From Sanghuangporus weigelae (taxonomy: Eukaryota > Basidiomycota > Agaricomycetes > Hymenochaetales > Hymenochaetaceae), in contig CP137328.1 in NCBI GenBank assembly GCA_033182465.1, positions 682,001 to 746,000 on the forward strand: a DNA stretch of 64,000 bases, given 5' to 3'. The notes below the pieces were generated by a model. It was not told the origin of the DNA. It worked only from the letters and a program-made list of their open reading frames with translations, and made no database searches. The position numbers were made by a program, and so were the translations under genes. Shown here one piece after another: positions 22,462-34,282 of this stretch (position 1 is its first letter; each line of letters begins with the position of its first letter).

Positions 22462-23346
22462 CTAGGAGCTTTTTGCCAGGAAGGCTTGCGCGTCAGCCTG
22501 GACACTCTTCCACGACTCGCGAGATGAAATGTCTTTCCACCAGCGAGCAACATTCGGGGCTGCCGTTAATCCCTTGAATCCGACCTGATCTGTGATTATG
22601 GCTCCATATGGGAGATGCAAAAGGTCCGCGAGGGTGAGTTCCTATTCGAAGGCGATAGGAAAGCAATCAGTCAAGAAAGACTATGGTAATTCCCAGAGAA
22701 GGAGGGCTTACGTCTCCTGCGAGGTACTTTTGCTTGCTGAGGATCCTCTCGTAGGCCTGCAGCTTCTTCTCGAGCGTCGAAGCATGCTCCGCAACTCTCT
22801 CTTCCGACGGCTGAAGGTCCATCATCCTGTATTGTCGTCGCGCATCAATGTCCTTGCTTATGGAATGAGGGAAACAGATGAAGGGAATGATACTTACGGT
22901 TTGAAGTACTTCTCGCTAGCTAGGCCACCTGCAGGAGGCGCAAAGTCATTGTTCTCAATGGACATCGCTTGCTCAAAGAGCGCGTTCTTCTTGAGATCTT
23001 TTGGGATAAGCCCGCTGTTCGGACCATACTTCGCAATTAGGTACCGCGCGATGGCACGACTTTCGAAGAGCTTGAAACCGTCCTCGTCAATCTATGTCAG
23101 GCTAGTTAGTCGACTGATCAATGTCTTCACGAAATCGGCTGGAGAAAACTGTGGTAGGAGGTTGTCACGCACGAGAACAGGAATTTGTCCAAACGGGTGC
23201 AAGTTCGCGATATACTCTGGCTTCCTACTATCACCAGCCAAGATGTTGACAACCTCAATCTCGTATTGCACTCCGAGCTCTTTCAGTACTGTGATGACGG
23301 CCTCTGTGCATGTCGACCAAGGCAATCCGTATAGCTTGACGACCAT
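22462..23346 (-). CDS. Glutathione S-transferase, phi-like, copy 2
   Basis: Tandem paralogue of the preceding GST, same strand. Exons 23346-23173, 23091-22898, 22826-22712 and 22641-22462 give 220 aa. N-terminal domain MVVKLYGLPWSTCTEAV, with Ser-Thr-Cys at the catalytic region, then HPFGQIPVL, IDEDGF and FESRAIARYL. The C-terminal domain contains QKYLAGD, ELTLADLLHLPYGA and NVARWWKDISSRESWK. A TATA-like element (TATAAAAGG on the minus strand near 23478-23485) lies about 135 bp upstream of the ATG. The pair probably arose by recent tandem duplication; the active-site neighbourhood differs (PWSTC here, PISGA in copy 1), so substrate range may differ. Confidence 0.93.
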
Positions 23347-24295
23347 TGTTATTGAAAGTAAAAAAAGAGCGAAAGGGGAGGGCTCTGCGTTGAAGACGAA
23401 AGCAGTATGAAATCCAGACTAGTATTGTGAGTGCGATGCAGTTCTCTGATATTCGACACATCCCGTCTCAGTAGCACCTTTTATATCGTCCACCATGCCA
23501 TCTTCGTATGCACCGCCGACATTTCTAGAGGCTAACAAGATGTCAAATCTCCGGATCGGGATATAATCAATCAAATCAGCAAATCCCAACACCAGTCAGC
23601 ACTATAACGTCAAATGCAGTGATTTTGGTAAGCGTTACCGATTCGGAATTGCCGAGCTACTTGGGATCCCATATATTGTTCTGAATAATGCCTGGAGGTG
23701 TGAATAGTTGCATGCGTAATGTTACACAGTAAGCTCCGACAGCAACGATATGTACACATTGTACAATCTCAGTCTAGTATGGTATGCTGCTGGTTCCTGG
23801 TCCTGAATAAATGGAGGAAAGACGAACAGTACGCAAGAATGTGCACCTTCTCATGTGTTTCATCGTGAGCTTTTTTTCTCAGAGTAAGAAAGGATGGTCA
23901 TACGTGTATTGGTATGTAGGAACAACTGAAAACATGGGAGCATCTTATATACACAAACGAACGAAGATCCGGCGAGAAATGGCTGGAAACGGAATAATAG
24001 AATAGAATCGACTACGTAGCGGTGGTAAGTGTACAGACGAGTTGATGGTGTGCGACGAGATGGGACGATGTGTTAAATGGAAGAGTATGGAGTAATGAGA
24101 CTAAGTGAGCCGAAGCAGAATTCAATATACTAAATCAATAAGGGAGTCAATAAAGGTACTTAAGAAAGGAATGATAACAAGAACGTCTGGAACAGGAGAA
24201 CGCAGGATGAGGGAACGTAACAAGTGAATGTGTCCATCAAGGAATGGCAGCAGGAAACTAATCGCCCGAAACGAAACGAAAGGAAAAAAAAAAAA
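23347..24295. other. Intergenic, GST promoter and 3' flank of large gene
   Basis: About 950 bp. A minus-strand TATA-like element lies near 23480; the end nearest 24290 has a poly-A tract and is the 3' UTR side of the large gene. No supported coding frame. Confidence 0.45.
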
Positions 24296-27200
24296 TCAAA
24301 ATCGGAACGGACTACTCGTAGGCTTCAACCCAAGCTGACCAGCAGCAGCGGTACCTCCCTCTCCTCCACTAGCAATAATCCTAAACTCATTAGGCACCTT
24401 CGGCACTTCGGGTATCTCCTCTCTCAACAGCCTCCCCTCATCCTTCCTGCCGCCGCTGTACATAGCAGCAACACGGCGAACGAGTCCCTCTCGGAACCGC
24501 GCGCTCTTGTCCGCGTCGAGCACGCTGTACTGCGAGTAGACCGAGCTGGCTGCGAAGGAGCGCCGGTCGGTCGACGAGTCCTCGTCCCCCAGGCCGTCTG
24601 CCTCTTTGTCCTTAGCGGTTAGTCTGTCAACATCGACGTCTTCAAACTCGTCGCGTAGCGACTGCCTAGAGTAGCGCAGCCTCTCGTCGGCCTCGTCGTC
24701 GAAATTGTCTTCGTACACCGACCCATCTCGCTCGGCCTCCGGTTCTGCGTGGACGTTGATGTTCGGAATGACAGGGTCCACGTCCACGTCGTCTACCTCC
24801 CCGTCGGTAGTAACGTCCCTCGGATAGCCATCTCCATACTCAAACCCAACCCCATCACCCTCATCCGCGCCCTCATCCGCAATCCCATCACCATAGTAAT
24901 ACGCATCCTTGATACTATAATGCTTCGTATCAAAGTACACCCTCTTCTCCCCCCTCGCACGCGCCTGGCGGATATACGCCGAGCTATGTCGATCCAAAAT
25001 CTCGCTTAATTCATTCTGGTCCAATCCACTGCTACCACCACCACCAATACCAATACCATTTTCATCCGAACCGGATCCCTCAGACGCGTACAACGCCTTG
25101 TATCGCTCCACGCGCTCGACGAGCTCTTGTCTATTCTGCGGAGGCAGGATCGGTCGAGTGGGAAAGGGCGACTCCCGCCCCCTCTTCACGCCTTGTCCGA
25201 CTCCTAACCCAGGCGAGGGCGAGCGAGAGGAGTAGCGGTTATTCGGAGTTAGGCCGAGAGGAGACGGGGAACGCGAAGCGAACGCTCTCCCAGGCGAGAG
25301 CAGCATCTGTCTATTACTACCAGCTTCCTGCACAGGCGAGACGGGCCTCGCTCCAGAAGATGAAGACGAAGAAGGGAACTGATGAGGTGGGGCAGGTAGA
25401 GGACCCGTCGGAGGCGGCGAAGGCGGCGGGACGTTATAATACACCAACACACTCGCCCGCGCGGCTCTCACATCATCTTCATTCGGAACGCCATCATCAT
25501 TCGGGCCAGCATCGGGGTTAATGTTTATCGGCGTCGGCGTGTTAGAACGGCTCTGCGTAGGCGTGACGTCGAGTCCGAGTCCGTTTAGTAGGGCGCGCCG
25601 ACGTGCGGAGAGGCCCGTGCTTGTGCCATTTGGACGGGTTGGCGATGATGGACTAATGCCAGGGACGGCGGATGATACAGAAAGGTAGGGTGAGGAAGAA
25701 GGGGACGGATCGCCAGAAGGTGCACCCGCATTCGCATCCGCAAAATACTGCTGCCTCATCGGTGTTGGCACACCCTCATCTTCGTCGATAATTATGAAAG
25801 ACTCGGGCGTCTTCGGTCGAATTGCCTCCCCTGTGACAGTCGCGCTCTTCGCGTTCCCATTCGCATCGTTGTTACTCCCATTCGCATTCCCGTTTACCGC
25901 CCCTCTCGCGGAACCCGTCAACGCAGCAGCGATCTCGATCGGACTCGGGAAGCGCAACGAGAGCGACCCTCTCAAATGCGGGTTCGGACCTGAAATCACT
26001 GGCTTCGACGAGGAGAACGAGGTAGGCGGAGCTGGTGCAGCCGCGCCGGAAGAAGTATTACCATTATTGCTAGTATGACTCTCGTTGGAATGCCCGTCAT
26101 CGCTCTTAGAGGAATGCCCGAACGGATTGAAGAGCTTCCCGATTCGCTTTGTCGGCGACTTATTCGTGACTGGGCTGCTAGGATCAGGGGCACTCGCTTG
26201 GTTGGCACTCGTAGTTGAAGAGGTGACAATTGGGGACACCGAGCGAAGCTGTACGGGTGAGCCAGCCCGTCCAGCCTCCCGCTGAACCTGTACTCGAACA
26301 CCATCATTCGAATCACTAGCGTTCGCCTCAGAGTCCGTCCTATCCCGCGGGATGACGACGAAGGGCGACCACCCGCCGCTGCTCCTCCTCTCTCTCGGAA
26401 GTTCCAACGAATTCGAGTTCGAATTCGAGTCTCCTCCATCGTCTCTTCTACCGCTACTGCTAACTTCCATCCCCTCAAGGTCAGCATATCCAAACCTACT
26501 CGGCGCACTCCTATAGCTCCACGGACTCTCGGAGCGTGAGAACGTAGGATCGCGCAGCGTAGGCGGGACGAGCGTGCTCAAGCTCCCCGATGAGTGAAGT
26601 CCCGGCTGCGCGTCTGTAGGATTCGAACCCAAAGGAGAAGATGAAGAAGACGCTGGAGCGTTCCCAACAGGCGTACCCGCCCCGGACCTCGCGAACCTCT
26701 CCGCAATCGGCAACGGCAACGGCGGGCGAGGTGGCTCAGGCATCGGCGGGACCTCCTCCTCCGACCTCGCGCGCTCCCGACCGCGATCCCGGTCTTTCGC
26801 GTCTCGCGACACCGATCGGCCCATCAGCCGGAAGAACGATTTCTTCTTCGTCGGCGTTCGAGTATCATTGTCAGTGTTTTTATTGTCATCTCCGTCTGGG
26901 CTTCCAGCTCGCGATTTGTTGTTCTTGGCGCTGTTCTTCCCTTTCTTCTTTGAGCGCCCGCGTTTCTCTGAGGAGCCGGAGTCGGTGAGGTACCCGTCTA
27001 TTGCTGTCCCTGTTGTCGATCTGACGCTGACGGGCCCGTGTCCGTTGTCCGAGAGCGACGTGAGCGCGCGTGTAGCAGAAGGACGAGGCGGGTCAGGCAT
27101 ACGATTACCCAAACCAGAACCAGAACCTGATGGCATCGCAGAGCCATTTGAGTTAGAGTCAGGCAGGACGGATGCCTTGATAGTCGCAAGCAGCGCCCCG

Positions 27201-28554
27201 GGGTCATTATCCAAGTTCATCGGAGGAAGCATAGGCGAAGGCGCATCCCTTGGGACATACACCCTCTCGCCCTCTTTTCCCTTCTCCTTCTCCTTTTCCT
27301 TTTCCTTTTCCTTTTCCTTTTCCTTTTCCTTTTCCTTTTCCTTTTCCTTTTCCTTTTCCTTTTCCTTTTCCTTTTCCTTTTCCTTTTCCTTTTCCTTTTC
27401 CTTTTCCTTTTCCTTTTCCTTTTCCTTCGCTTTCCTCTTCGCTCGCGCTTTCTTCGCAGCAGAGCTCGAAACAGCCTCGCTGAGGTATCCAGTATCACTA
27501 TCAGCCTCTCCATCCGCATCACCAAAGTCATTTTTCCTCCTCCACGTAAGACCCTTCCTGGTCTTTGACTTCTTCGACACCTCCGAGATGTACCCTCCAT
27601 CACTCTCGTACCCATTCGCACCGACGCCGAGACCGGGGGGGAAAGCGCTCTTTTGCTTCCGGAGTTTGTTCTTCGGAGGCGGTACGGCTAGCGCGAGCTT
27701 GCCGAACGGACCCTTTTGCGAGCCGTTCGCGCTCATCATGTCGTCGTCGTGCGAAAAGCGTCCTCCCATGCCCAGACCCAGACCCGTACTCGAGATTATG
27801 TTTCCGTTGGGGTTTATATAGAGCGTAGGATCGTTGTTACCTCTCACGCCGACTCCAAATGCAGCTCCGGAACTCTGGCCAGGTTTTCCTTGATTGATGT
27901 CGTTTGTTCTGGAAGATAAAGGATATGGGTATGGATATGCTGAGGTGGAGGTGGCAGAATGAAGAAAGCTAGCGGGCGACAGGGCAGATTCCTCTGAAGT
28001 CGTGGATGGGGACGTTAAAGCCGGCGTGCCGTGCTGTTACATCCCATTCGTCCATCGCGAATTGCGGGTCGGGTTGCACGGCGTCGTTGAGCAACAAACA
28101 CGAGGCATGCAGGCAACATCGAAGGAACCAGACGAGCGTACGCAAGAAACCAGACACGGAATGTCAGCGTCGCGTGAGATTAAAATTATCCCAGGCCGTA
28201 CTAAAAAAGAAACGAGAACGAAGAATCCATGGCCATGCCAACAATAGGACGCGAAGCGCGACTCGTGTTTACACGCCGGCAAAAACAGAACAGAAGAAGA
28301 TAGGGGGAGAAGACACGAAATAGAATAAACGTGCTCGAAGACCAAAAACGTACTAGCAGGAAACTCACCTCAGCCGATTCATCGTCATCTCCGTCCATCC
28401 ACTTTTTCATGACAGAGTTGCGAAATCCCAGACTGACCGCCGCTTCCAGAACGGACGCGCGGAGCTCGAGTGCAGGGGCGGATACGTCTCCGCTACCGAC
28501 ACCATAGCTATCGCCTTCGCGTCGGTATGCCATCGCAGACGCCGACGACGCCAT
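24296..28554 (-). CDS. Large low-complexity Ser/Pro/Lys-rich protein with GY-S/T-E/D motifs
   Basis: Two exons (28554-28369 and 28033-24296, 335-nt intron) give 1307 aa. The join is supported because exon 2 is open in phase from just after the CAG acceptor through the whole long frame. The N-terminus has a helical block (LELRASVLEAAVSLGF). Downstream come repeated motifs GYESDGGYISE, DSDTGYLSE and IDGYLTDSGS, a (Lys-Glu)n run, many Ser/Pro tracts and a C-terminal region with LSEILDRHSSAYIRQARARG and REGLVRRVAAMYSGGRKDEG. No enzyme domain. The layout resembles intrinsically disordered agaricomycete proteins annotated as hypothetical. The GY-S-E/D repeats look like phospho-binding or docking motifs, but that is inference. 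Confidence 0.85.
27290..27427. repeat. CTTTTC hexanucleotide microsatellite coding for (Lys-Glu)n
   Basis: About 22 perfect tandem copies of a 6-bp unit, slightly impure at both ends. On the coding (minus) strand it gives alternating Lys-Glu; on the plus strand it keeps a long Phe-Ser frame open. Unit-length changes stay in frame, so length polymorphism between strains is expected. Confidence 0.97.
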
Positions 28555-29939
28555 ATCCTCAAAGGGCTATGTTATGCTTGACAAGTTCGCAGCGTTCGTC
28601 TTTGCCTTGGAAGATACAAGCAGGAGAAAAGATAGAGAAAGCGAGAGGCCCCAGGCACCCTTTTAACGCGCCAAAACACGCAAATATCACAAAAGATCAG
28701 CAATGTCAATATTGACTATTAATGAGCGTGAGACGACGAGGATAAGTCCGTCGAAAGGCCGGCCCTTCGACGCGCGGCGCGCAACACACAGATGTGGTGA
28801 GCTGCGTTTATAAAAAAAAAAGAACGGAGAGGCCAATTGCGATAAGTCCGTTTTTTTTTTCGTGCGAGAAAAGAATGTGAGCCGCCACTGGCAGTCGTTA
28901 GGTGCGCACGCCAAGCCCGCCCGCCTCTCAGTACAGAATAGTCATTCACTCAGAGTCAACGAGCGTGAAGGATGAAGGGAGGAGGAAGATGGTGGTAGAA
29001 GACGAGACGAGACGAGGAACAAGGCTGAATACATAGAATTACATAGTATTACATAGTCAAATAGTTCAGCCGACTTTCGACTCGACTCGTATCGGTTGCC
29101 GTCGTCGGTCCTCTTTCCATTCCGGTATTCCACTCCGTACTCGGTGTCGCTAACAACAACGCTCTCTCATCCAATAACATCTCATCTAGATCTTCACTCT
29201 CCACAAAACAGAAAAAAGACGAAAAAAATCGAAGGAAGGCGAAATACGCCCATACAAGTTAACATACCAGAATAAGCTCAAAGTTAGAACTTACATCCTG
29301 ATGGTCTCAAAGGCACCGCGCACCCCGTCGCAACATCGCAACGCATACATTCCACCATGCCATGCCATTCACCTCACCGAAATTCGTTCGGCTCCTTTAC
29401 ACCCTATTTGGCACCATGACAAATTGCCTCGCATCCTCCAATCCTATATCAGTCCTGCCTGATAGTCCAACCCAGACCTGCGCTTCTTTTCGTTGGTATG
29501 GTGATAGATCGGCGACTTGGCTCAACGTGGCGTATCAACAACAACAACAGCACCTTGGAAGGTATTGGGCAATCAGACAGCTTGAGGGCGCTGTGGGCAG
29601 ACGTGATGGAAGCCCGTCTGGCCAGCCTGCTTCCCGTGATGCATATGCCAAGTATACATATTCCAATCAATAACGCTGACTCGGACGCTGTCACTAATAT
29701 TTAAGCTATATGCATTCCGCGCTGCACGCTGCTGCACGACACATGGAACCTCTGAGCGTTATGAACATATAACGAACCATATGCAAGAATTTGAGATGAA
29801 TGAAAGGAAAGTGTGCGGGCATCACGGACGCATATATCGTATAATGCCACTAATATTCTGAAGCACCTCTGTCGTTCATTCATCCCGCGTAATATTGGCC
29901 TGTGAATAACATTTGTGGATATAGTAACAAAAATCGGTA
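28555..29939. other. Intergenic, no gene supported
   Basis: Contains the promoter of the large gene, poly-A and poly-T tracts near 28805 and 28850, and a repeated GATAAGTCCGT motif (28740 and 28840). A 103-codon plus-strand frame at 29362 has no recognisable features and was not called. Confidence 0.4.
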
Positions 29940-31325
29940 CCGCATATTTCGCCCGACGTCCCCTAATCTCAACGAATCTCAAACCAGATGCCAAGGAAAA
30001 TGTGGCGTCTTATAGTTATTCATGCATACGCATTCAGACAACGGCCACTGAGTTTTTTGAAAGCTTTTGTCCCTTCAAGGTCGCAAGGCCGACTGAACTC
30101 GAACCTAATTTCCACCACGAACCAACGCCAAAGCCAAAGCCAACAACGTTGTGGTAAACGACGCGCCAAATCACTTCACTGGAACCTCAGTCCGCAGTTC
30201 CAGCGCTCGAAGGGGATATCAACGAACAGCACAGCAGAAGACCTTCCGAAGTCAAGAAGAAAGAACCGCACAACAAAAAGACAACAACAAGAGAAACAAC
30301 ACGCCGTTACCTCCCTGCAACCCTCATCTCATCTCGTCGTCCTCCGACTCAGACTTCTGAAACGTGTTACCCCCGGAGGTAATACCCAGAAGAAGCCTTA
30401 CACCGAGAAGCACTGGCACCGCGACTCCAGTGCTAGTGGGCGCAGCGCGACCATGGGAAACCCATCAAAACCAGAAACTCTCATGTTGATTTAGTGGGTA
30501 GCACGAGCATCGGACAAGAAGGAAGGATGTAAGGTGGTTATTGAGTATGAAGTCAAGTTTCGTCAAAACTTAGAACACATTCAGAAGAGGATATATATAT
30601 ACTGAATGTGATACGCAGTCTTCGTTCCAGGGGCATAAATGCATACTGTATATGCAGGAGCAACGAGCGCACTCCCAAATCCGCTGGATGTGCGTACACA
30701 AGTTTCCGGTCCATAATCCACCCAAACAAAGGGAATGGATCTATGAGACAGAGAACATGATCAATGTACAACGAAAGAACTCGGGAAGGTAGGAAGATTA
30801 ATCCTCATTTCAACAATATGAAAGGGACAAGAAAGAAAGAAACACAACCAATCGAACTAAGTTAGTCTCGAGCGAGTACCGCGGGTCAAGCTTTAGGCCA
30901 ACGCACGCCTAGAGCCATGTATCCAGGACGCTCGGCTAGCTCTCCAGCATGAACGCCTGCCAAGGCACCGTATGACCTTTGAGGAGTTTATGAGCCGCCT
31001 GTCTACATTCCTCTGGCTTGAGTTCAGGCCAGGCACATTCCAACCTGCAAGCCCAACGGCATTTTGCATTTATGCAGGCCAACGCTCGCTCTGCACTTCA
31101 TTCCCAGCACATTAAGCACTTCCCCACACCACGTTGTCGGCTACACATGTACTCCTTCCCGAACGCATTCGTCGCGGAAAGAATACTATATTAATGTCCA
31201 TGCAGATGAACTGTCAAAACGAGCGGAGTTCCATCCATGCATTTGCGTAAAACATATGTCTGCATACGAACCGGCAAGCTTCCCAAGTTAATGAGACGCC
31301 AGTAAGCGTCATCATGAACCAACGC
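29940..31325. repeat. Segmental direct duplication, copy A
   Basis: Aligns by eye in the same orientation with 34283-35540. Shared blocks include the ATATTTCGC...TCCCCTAATCTCA stretch at the start, the GGGAAACCCATCAAAACCAG block (30460 and 34860), the GTTTCGTCAAA...TTAGAACACATTCAG block (30560 and 34970) and the CCACACCACGTTGTCGGCTAC block (31122 and 35352). Copy A carries about 170 bp (around 30900-31078) that copy B lacks. Frames in it are not conserved between copies, so it is probably non-coding. Confidence 0.85.
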
Positions 31326-31936
31326 GTGAATAACTTTCAGTAATAAGGTCTCTTCAACCTTGATGGCTTGATAGTCCACCCTTTTGACCCCGCAAGGACA
31401 GGCAGAACGATGACAGCCAAAATGACTGCACATGTTAATGCAAACTAAGCGCCCGCCTTTTAAGCAGAAAAGCGAAACGGAAATCCAACTCAAAACAAGA
31501 CGAGATGAGCATTGCTCATGAGGTATAGGGAAAGATTCTGGAAGATTACGCCGGTCACAAAGATTCCTCATATTCTTGCATTCTACACCTGCGCCACAGT
31601 TGCAAGGCGATGATGCGTCCCATTTTCCGACTGTGAGGAACCCAACCAATGAAGAGACTGAGTGGATGTGCGCATGCACTGGCACACTTGAGCATGGACG
31701 TCTGAGTGTATGAGGGGTGGATAGGAGATGCGGCGCAAATTGCGGTGGATGGTGGAAGTTGAAGAAGAAAAGTGTTTGGCTCCCGACTTACCATAACACC
31801 AAGTGGTCCACGTGCATACACAATGCTAATCAAACTCCGACTCAATACCGGTTCCTCAGGATCGACAGCTTGAAGTCTCTCCTCACTCCTCAAATTCCTC
31901 ATGTTAACAAAGAACCTCAATTCTTCGATGTACACT

Positions 31937-32675
31937 ACCTAACGGCATATCGCTTGTGGCACACCTTGTTTATCTGAGAAGATTCGCTCGCTCAGAAGCT
32001 CTGGCGTTGTGTTTTTGTCCTCGGGTTTGTCAATGAGTCCTTTCGGATCAGAGCAATGAGTTCTTGGACGCGCGAGAGACGAGATTAGGAATCGATGTTC
32101 CAAGGAATTTCCTCGACGTATCGATTCTCGATGAAATGGTTCGTATGAACGACGATACCGTTTTCATCTGGCTTGAGATAGACGTTCCCGAGCGGAGAGA
32201 CTTCCAACGCACGTCCACCGGACGTAGCATCTGCAATCAAGCTATGCTGCGAGGATGCAGGTCCGCCATTGACATTGAACGTGCGCGGATTGCATTGAGG
32301 CATACTCCGACGGAGGAGCTGTTGAATCCGATTTGCCTACAGTTCCTGGCTGGATTTACTAAAGGTCGGTATTATTCTTGGTACACAAACGCGGCTAATA
32401 TAATGCAGACGAGAAGCCTTACCTCCATAACCAACCAAATGTTTGGTTTCCCGGGCTTATCGATCAACGCAACGCCATAACAAGAATCTTCGTAACATCC
32501 TCTGTCCAATCCCAATTCTGCGCAAGTATTTGTCTCCTCTTCCCACCTTCTCCTTCTTCAACTGTCCACGCGAGACTCGTGCACCCATCATCAAGCGTCC
32601 CAAGTGCAATCTCACTCCTCACGTTCAGTACGACGATCTCAATCAACGCGACGCCCACTCCTTTCGCTGTCATTT
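31937..32675 (-). pseudogene. Truncated C45 acyltransferase pseudogene
   Basis: Decayed duplicate of the intact gene at 36260-37606. It retains part of exon 2, including the nucleophile neighbourhood LDDGCTSLAW and AQNWDWTED, and part of exon 3, including GGPASSQHSLIADATSGG and HTNHFIENRYVEEIPW. About 80 bp between the CLNAIRA-like segment and GGPASS is deleted. The 5' third is missing (homology stops near 32675), the 3' end beyond the SDK-like segment is replaced by unrelated sequence, and stops interrupt it. Together with the flanking repeat it marks the boundaries of the duplication. Confidence 0.88.
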
Positions 32676-32848
32676 ATATTTTTTACTGCTATTTGCAAAA
32701 TTTCTTAGAATGGACCGATTCACGTGAGACACGCCATCACTCTCAGTGTCTCAGTCTGACTCTCAGTCAGTACAGTATACCCGATGGATGTCCAGGCTGA
32801 GACCTTGTTGCTTGACATCTGACCCCTCCATCATCTCGTCCTGCACGC

Positions 32849-34234
32849 ATGCAAGGAGAAGGTTAGCGTTAACAAGACTCTCGCGAAACTAAATGGTATA
32901 CCTCTTTTTGCATTACTTGCATTTGTTGCAATATTGATGATTTGATTGTGATTATGGTCCGCCCAGTCCCTTCGAGGTGAGTCCTGATCATGATCACTTC
33001 CATATTCCAACTCTCCTAACGTGTGGTGGACAGATTTCGAACAGGCGCGCGGTCATCTTGACGCTACCTTTGAGCAATTTGTGTCATTCTTTTCCGGCGT
33101 ACCTCGAACTGGAGCTATTGAGGGTGAGGCCGATGACGAGGAGCATCCGGGCACCGATGATTCGCCACCTATTTACAGGTCGCCAATTGAGCAGTCTGCC
33201 ATCAAGGCAGCTGAGTCACTGCCCAGCCTTGGGGCTGCAATCACTCAGTACAACGACAAGGTCGACTCCAGACTGTCGTATCTGGAAGATAGGCTTGATA
33301 GGATGGAGAAAGAGTTTATCGAGAGGCTCGACAAAGTGGCTGAGTCTGTCACCAATGCCAATGATGCTCTCGCGGGGGTAAGTTTCTTTTCTTTTCTTTT
33401 CCTTGAAAAAAAACCTGAGACTGACTCACTTTGACCTACCCGTCATCAGAGTGCCTACTCGTTAGATACTATCCGCATCCGAGGCTTGATGGATGATGCA
33501 CGCATCGCATTCCGCTTTGCCATAGTAAGCTATGATGAGCGCTACAAGTGCGGTCTGTCCCTCTACCGTGAGAACGTCGACCAGTGGTGGAACATTTTCC
33601 GCATCAAGGTTCTCTCCGAGGAGGGTATTTCTCAGAGTGCTGCCCCCACTTCGATCTTCCAGCTCTGCCAGGATAAGTTCCTTGAACCTCTCCAGCAGCT
33701 AAAGATGTGGGCAGAGGACCTCATGGAGCAAATAGCAAGGGAGAATGGTGACGCGGTGAGTTCAAATCAATAAGACTGCCACTTGACATGCACTTGACAT
33801 TCCTGTGGAAGGTTCTGCGTCACCAAGGTGTCGACTTCATGGCAATGCCCGACGAGAAGAGGAGAGCGGAGCTCTCCCTTCTTTTCAGCCAGTACGACCG
33901 CACAAATGCAATGGTGGTGTTCAACACGTTCTGCACCGCCATCAGCATTCTCGAGGACTCCGACATGTTCCAACTTATGGAAGAGTACGAAGGCACCAGC
34001 GGCGCCGCGCTGCCTTGGGGCAACCCGTCTGCTCATCCCATTGACGAGCGTCACCTCACTAAGGCATCATTGTCCTCCGGCATGTTGCTTCTGCCCTATC
34101 GGATAAGGCAATCACTGTTCAAGTTATGGGAAGCCATCAACGGGAACTTGAAACTGGTAGGCGACCGCAAACAGGTCCCCGGTGGTCCATTTGGACAGAA
34201 CGACGCGACCGCTCTTATGAGTTTCGTGGTGTGA
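32849..34234 (+). CDS. Orphan helical protein gene embedded between the duplicated blocks
   Basis: Not recognised. Well-supported exons are 33034-33377, 33450-33755 and 33812-34234, joined by clean GTAAGT and GTGAGT introns in consistent phase. The first exon (32849-32861, MQGE) is a tentative choice because it gives the right phase. The model gives 361 aa: an acidic segment (GEADDEEHPGTDD), a coiled coil (SRLSYLEDRLDRMEKEFIER), then a mostly helical domain with RENVDQWWNIFRIKV, MWAEDLMEQIA, SLLFSQYDRTNAMV and PYRIRQSLFKLWEAING. No signal peptide or membrane segment. Its position between two copies of an acyltransferase block makes it a candidate insertion or lineage-specific gene. Confidence 0.7.
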
Positions 34235-34282
34235 TATACGGTTCTTGACATTCCCCCCACGCGTAGTGAAGTAGGTCTTGGT

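Noticed and set aside
26618-26634. GGATTCGAACCC resembling a tRNA B-box (reverse strand)
   Set aside because: Lies inside the coding sequence of the large gene; no matching acceptor, D or anticodon arms around it.
26868-27821. 317-codon plus-strand frame with a Phe-Ser run
   Set aside because: Antisense shadow of the large minus-strand gene; it stays open because the hexamer repeat has no stops in that frame. No start context or domain.
29988-30494. 168-codon frame in duplication copy A
   Set aside because: The frame is not preserved in copy B although the DNA is similar, so it is probably non-coding.
31191-31685. 164-codon minus-strand frame
   Set aside because: Crosses the boundary between duplicated and unique sequence, with odd Cys/His-rich composition and no motif spacing or splice support.
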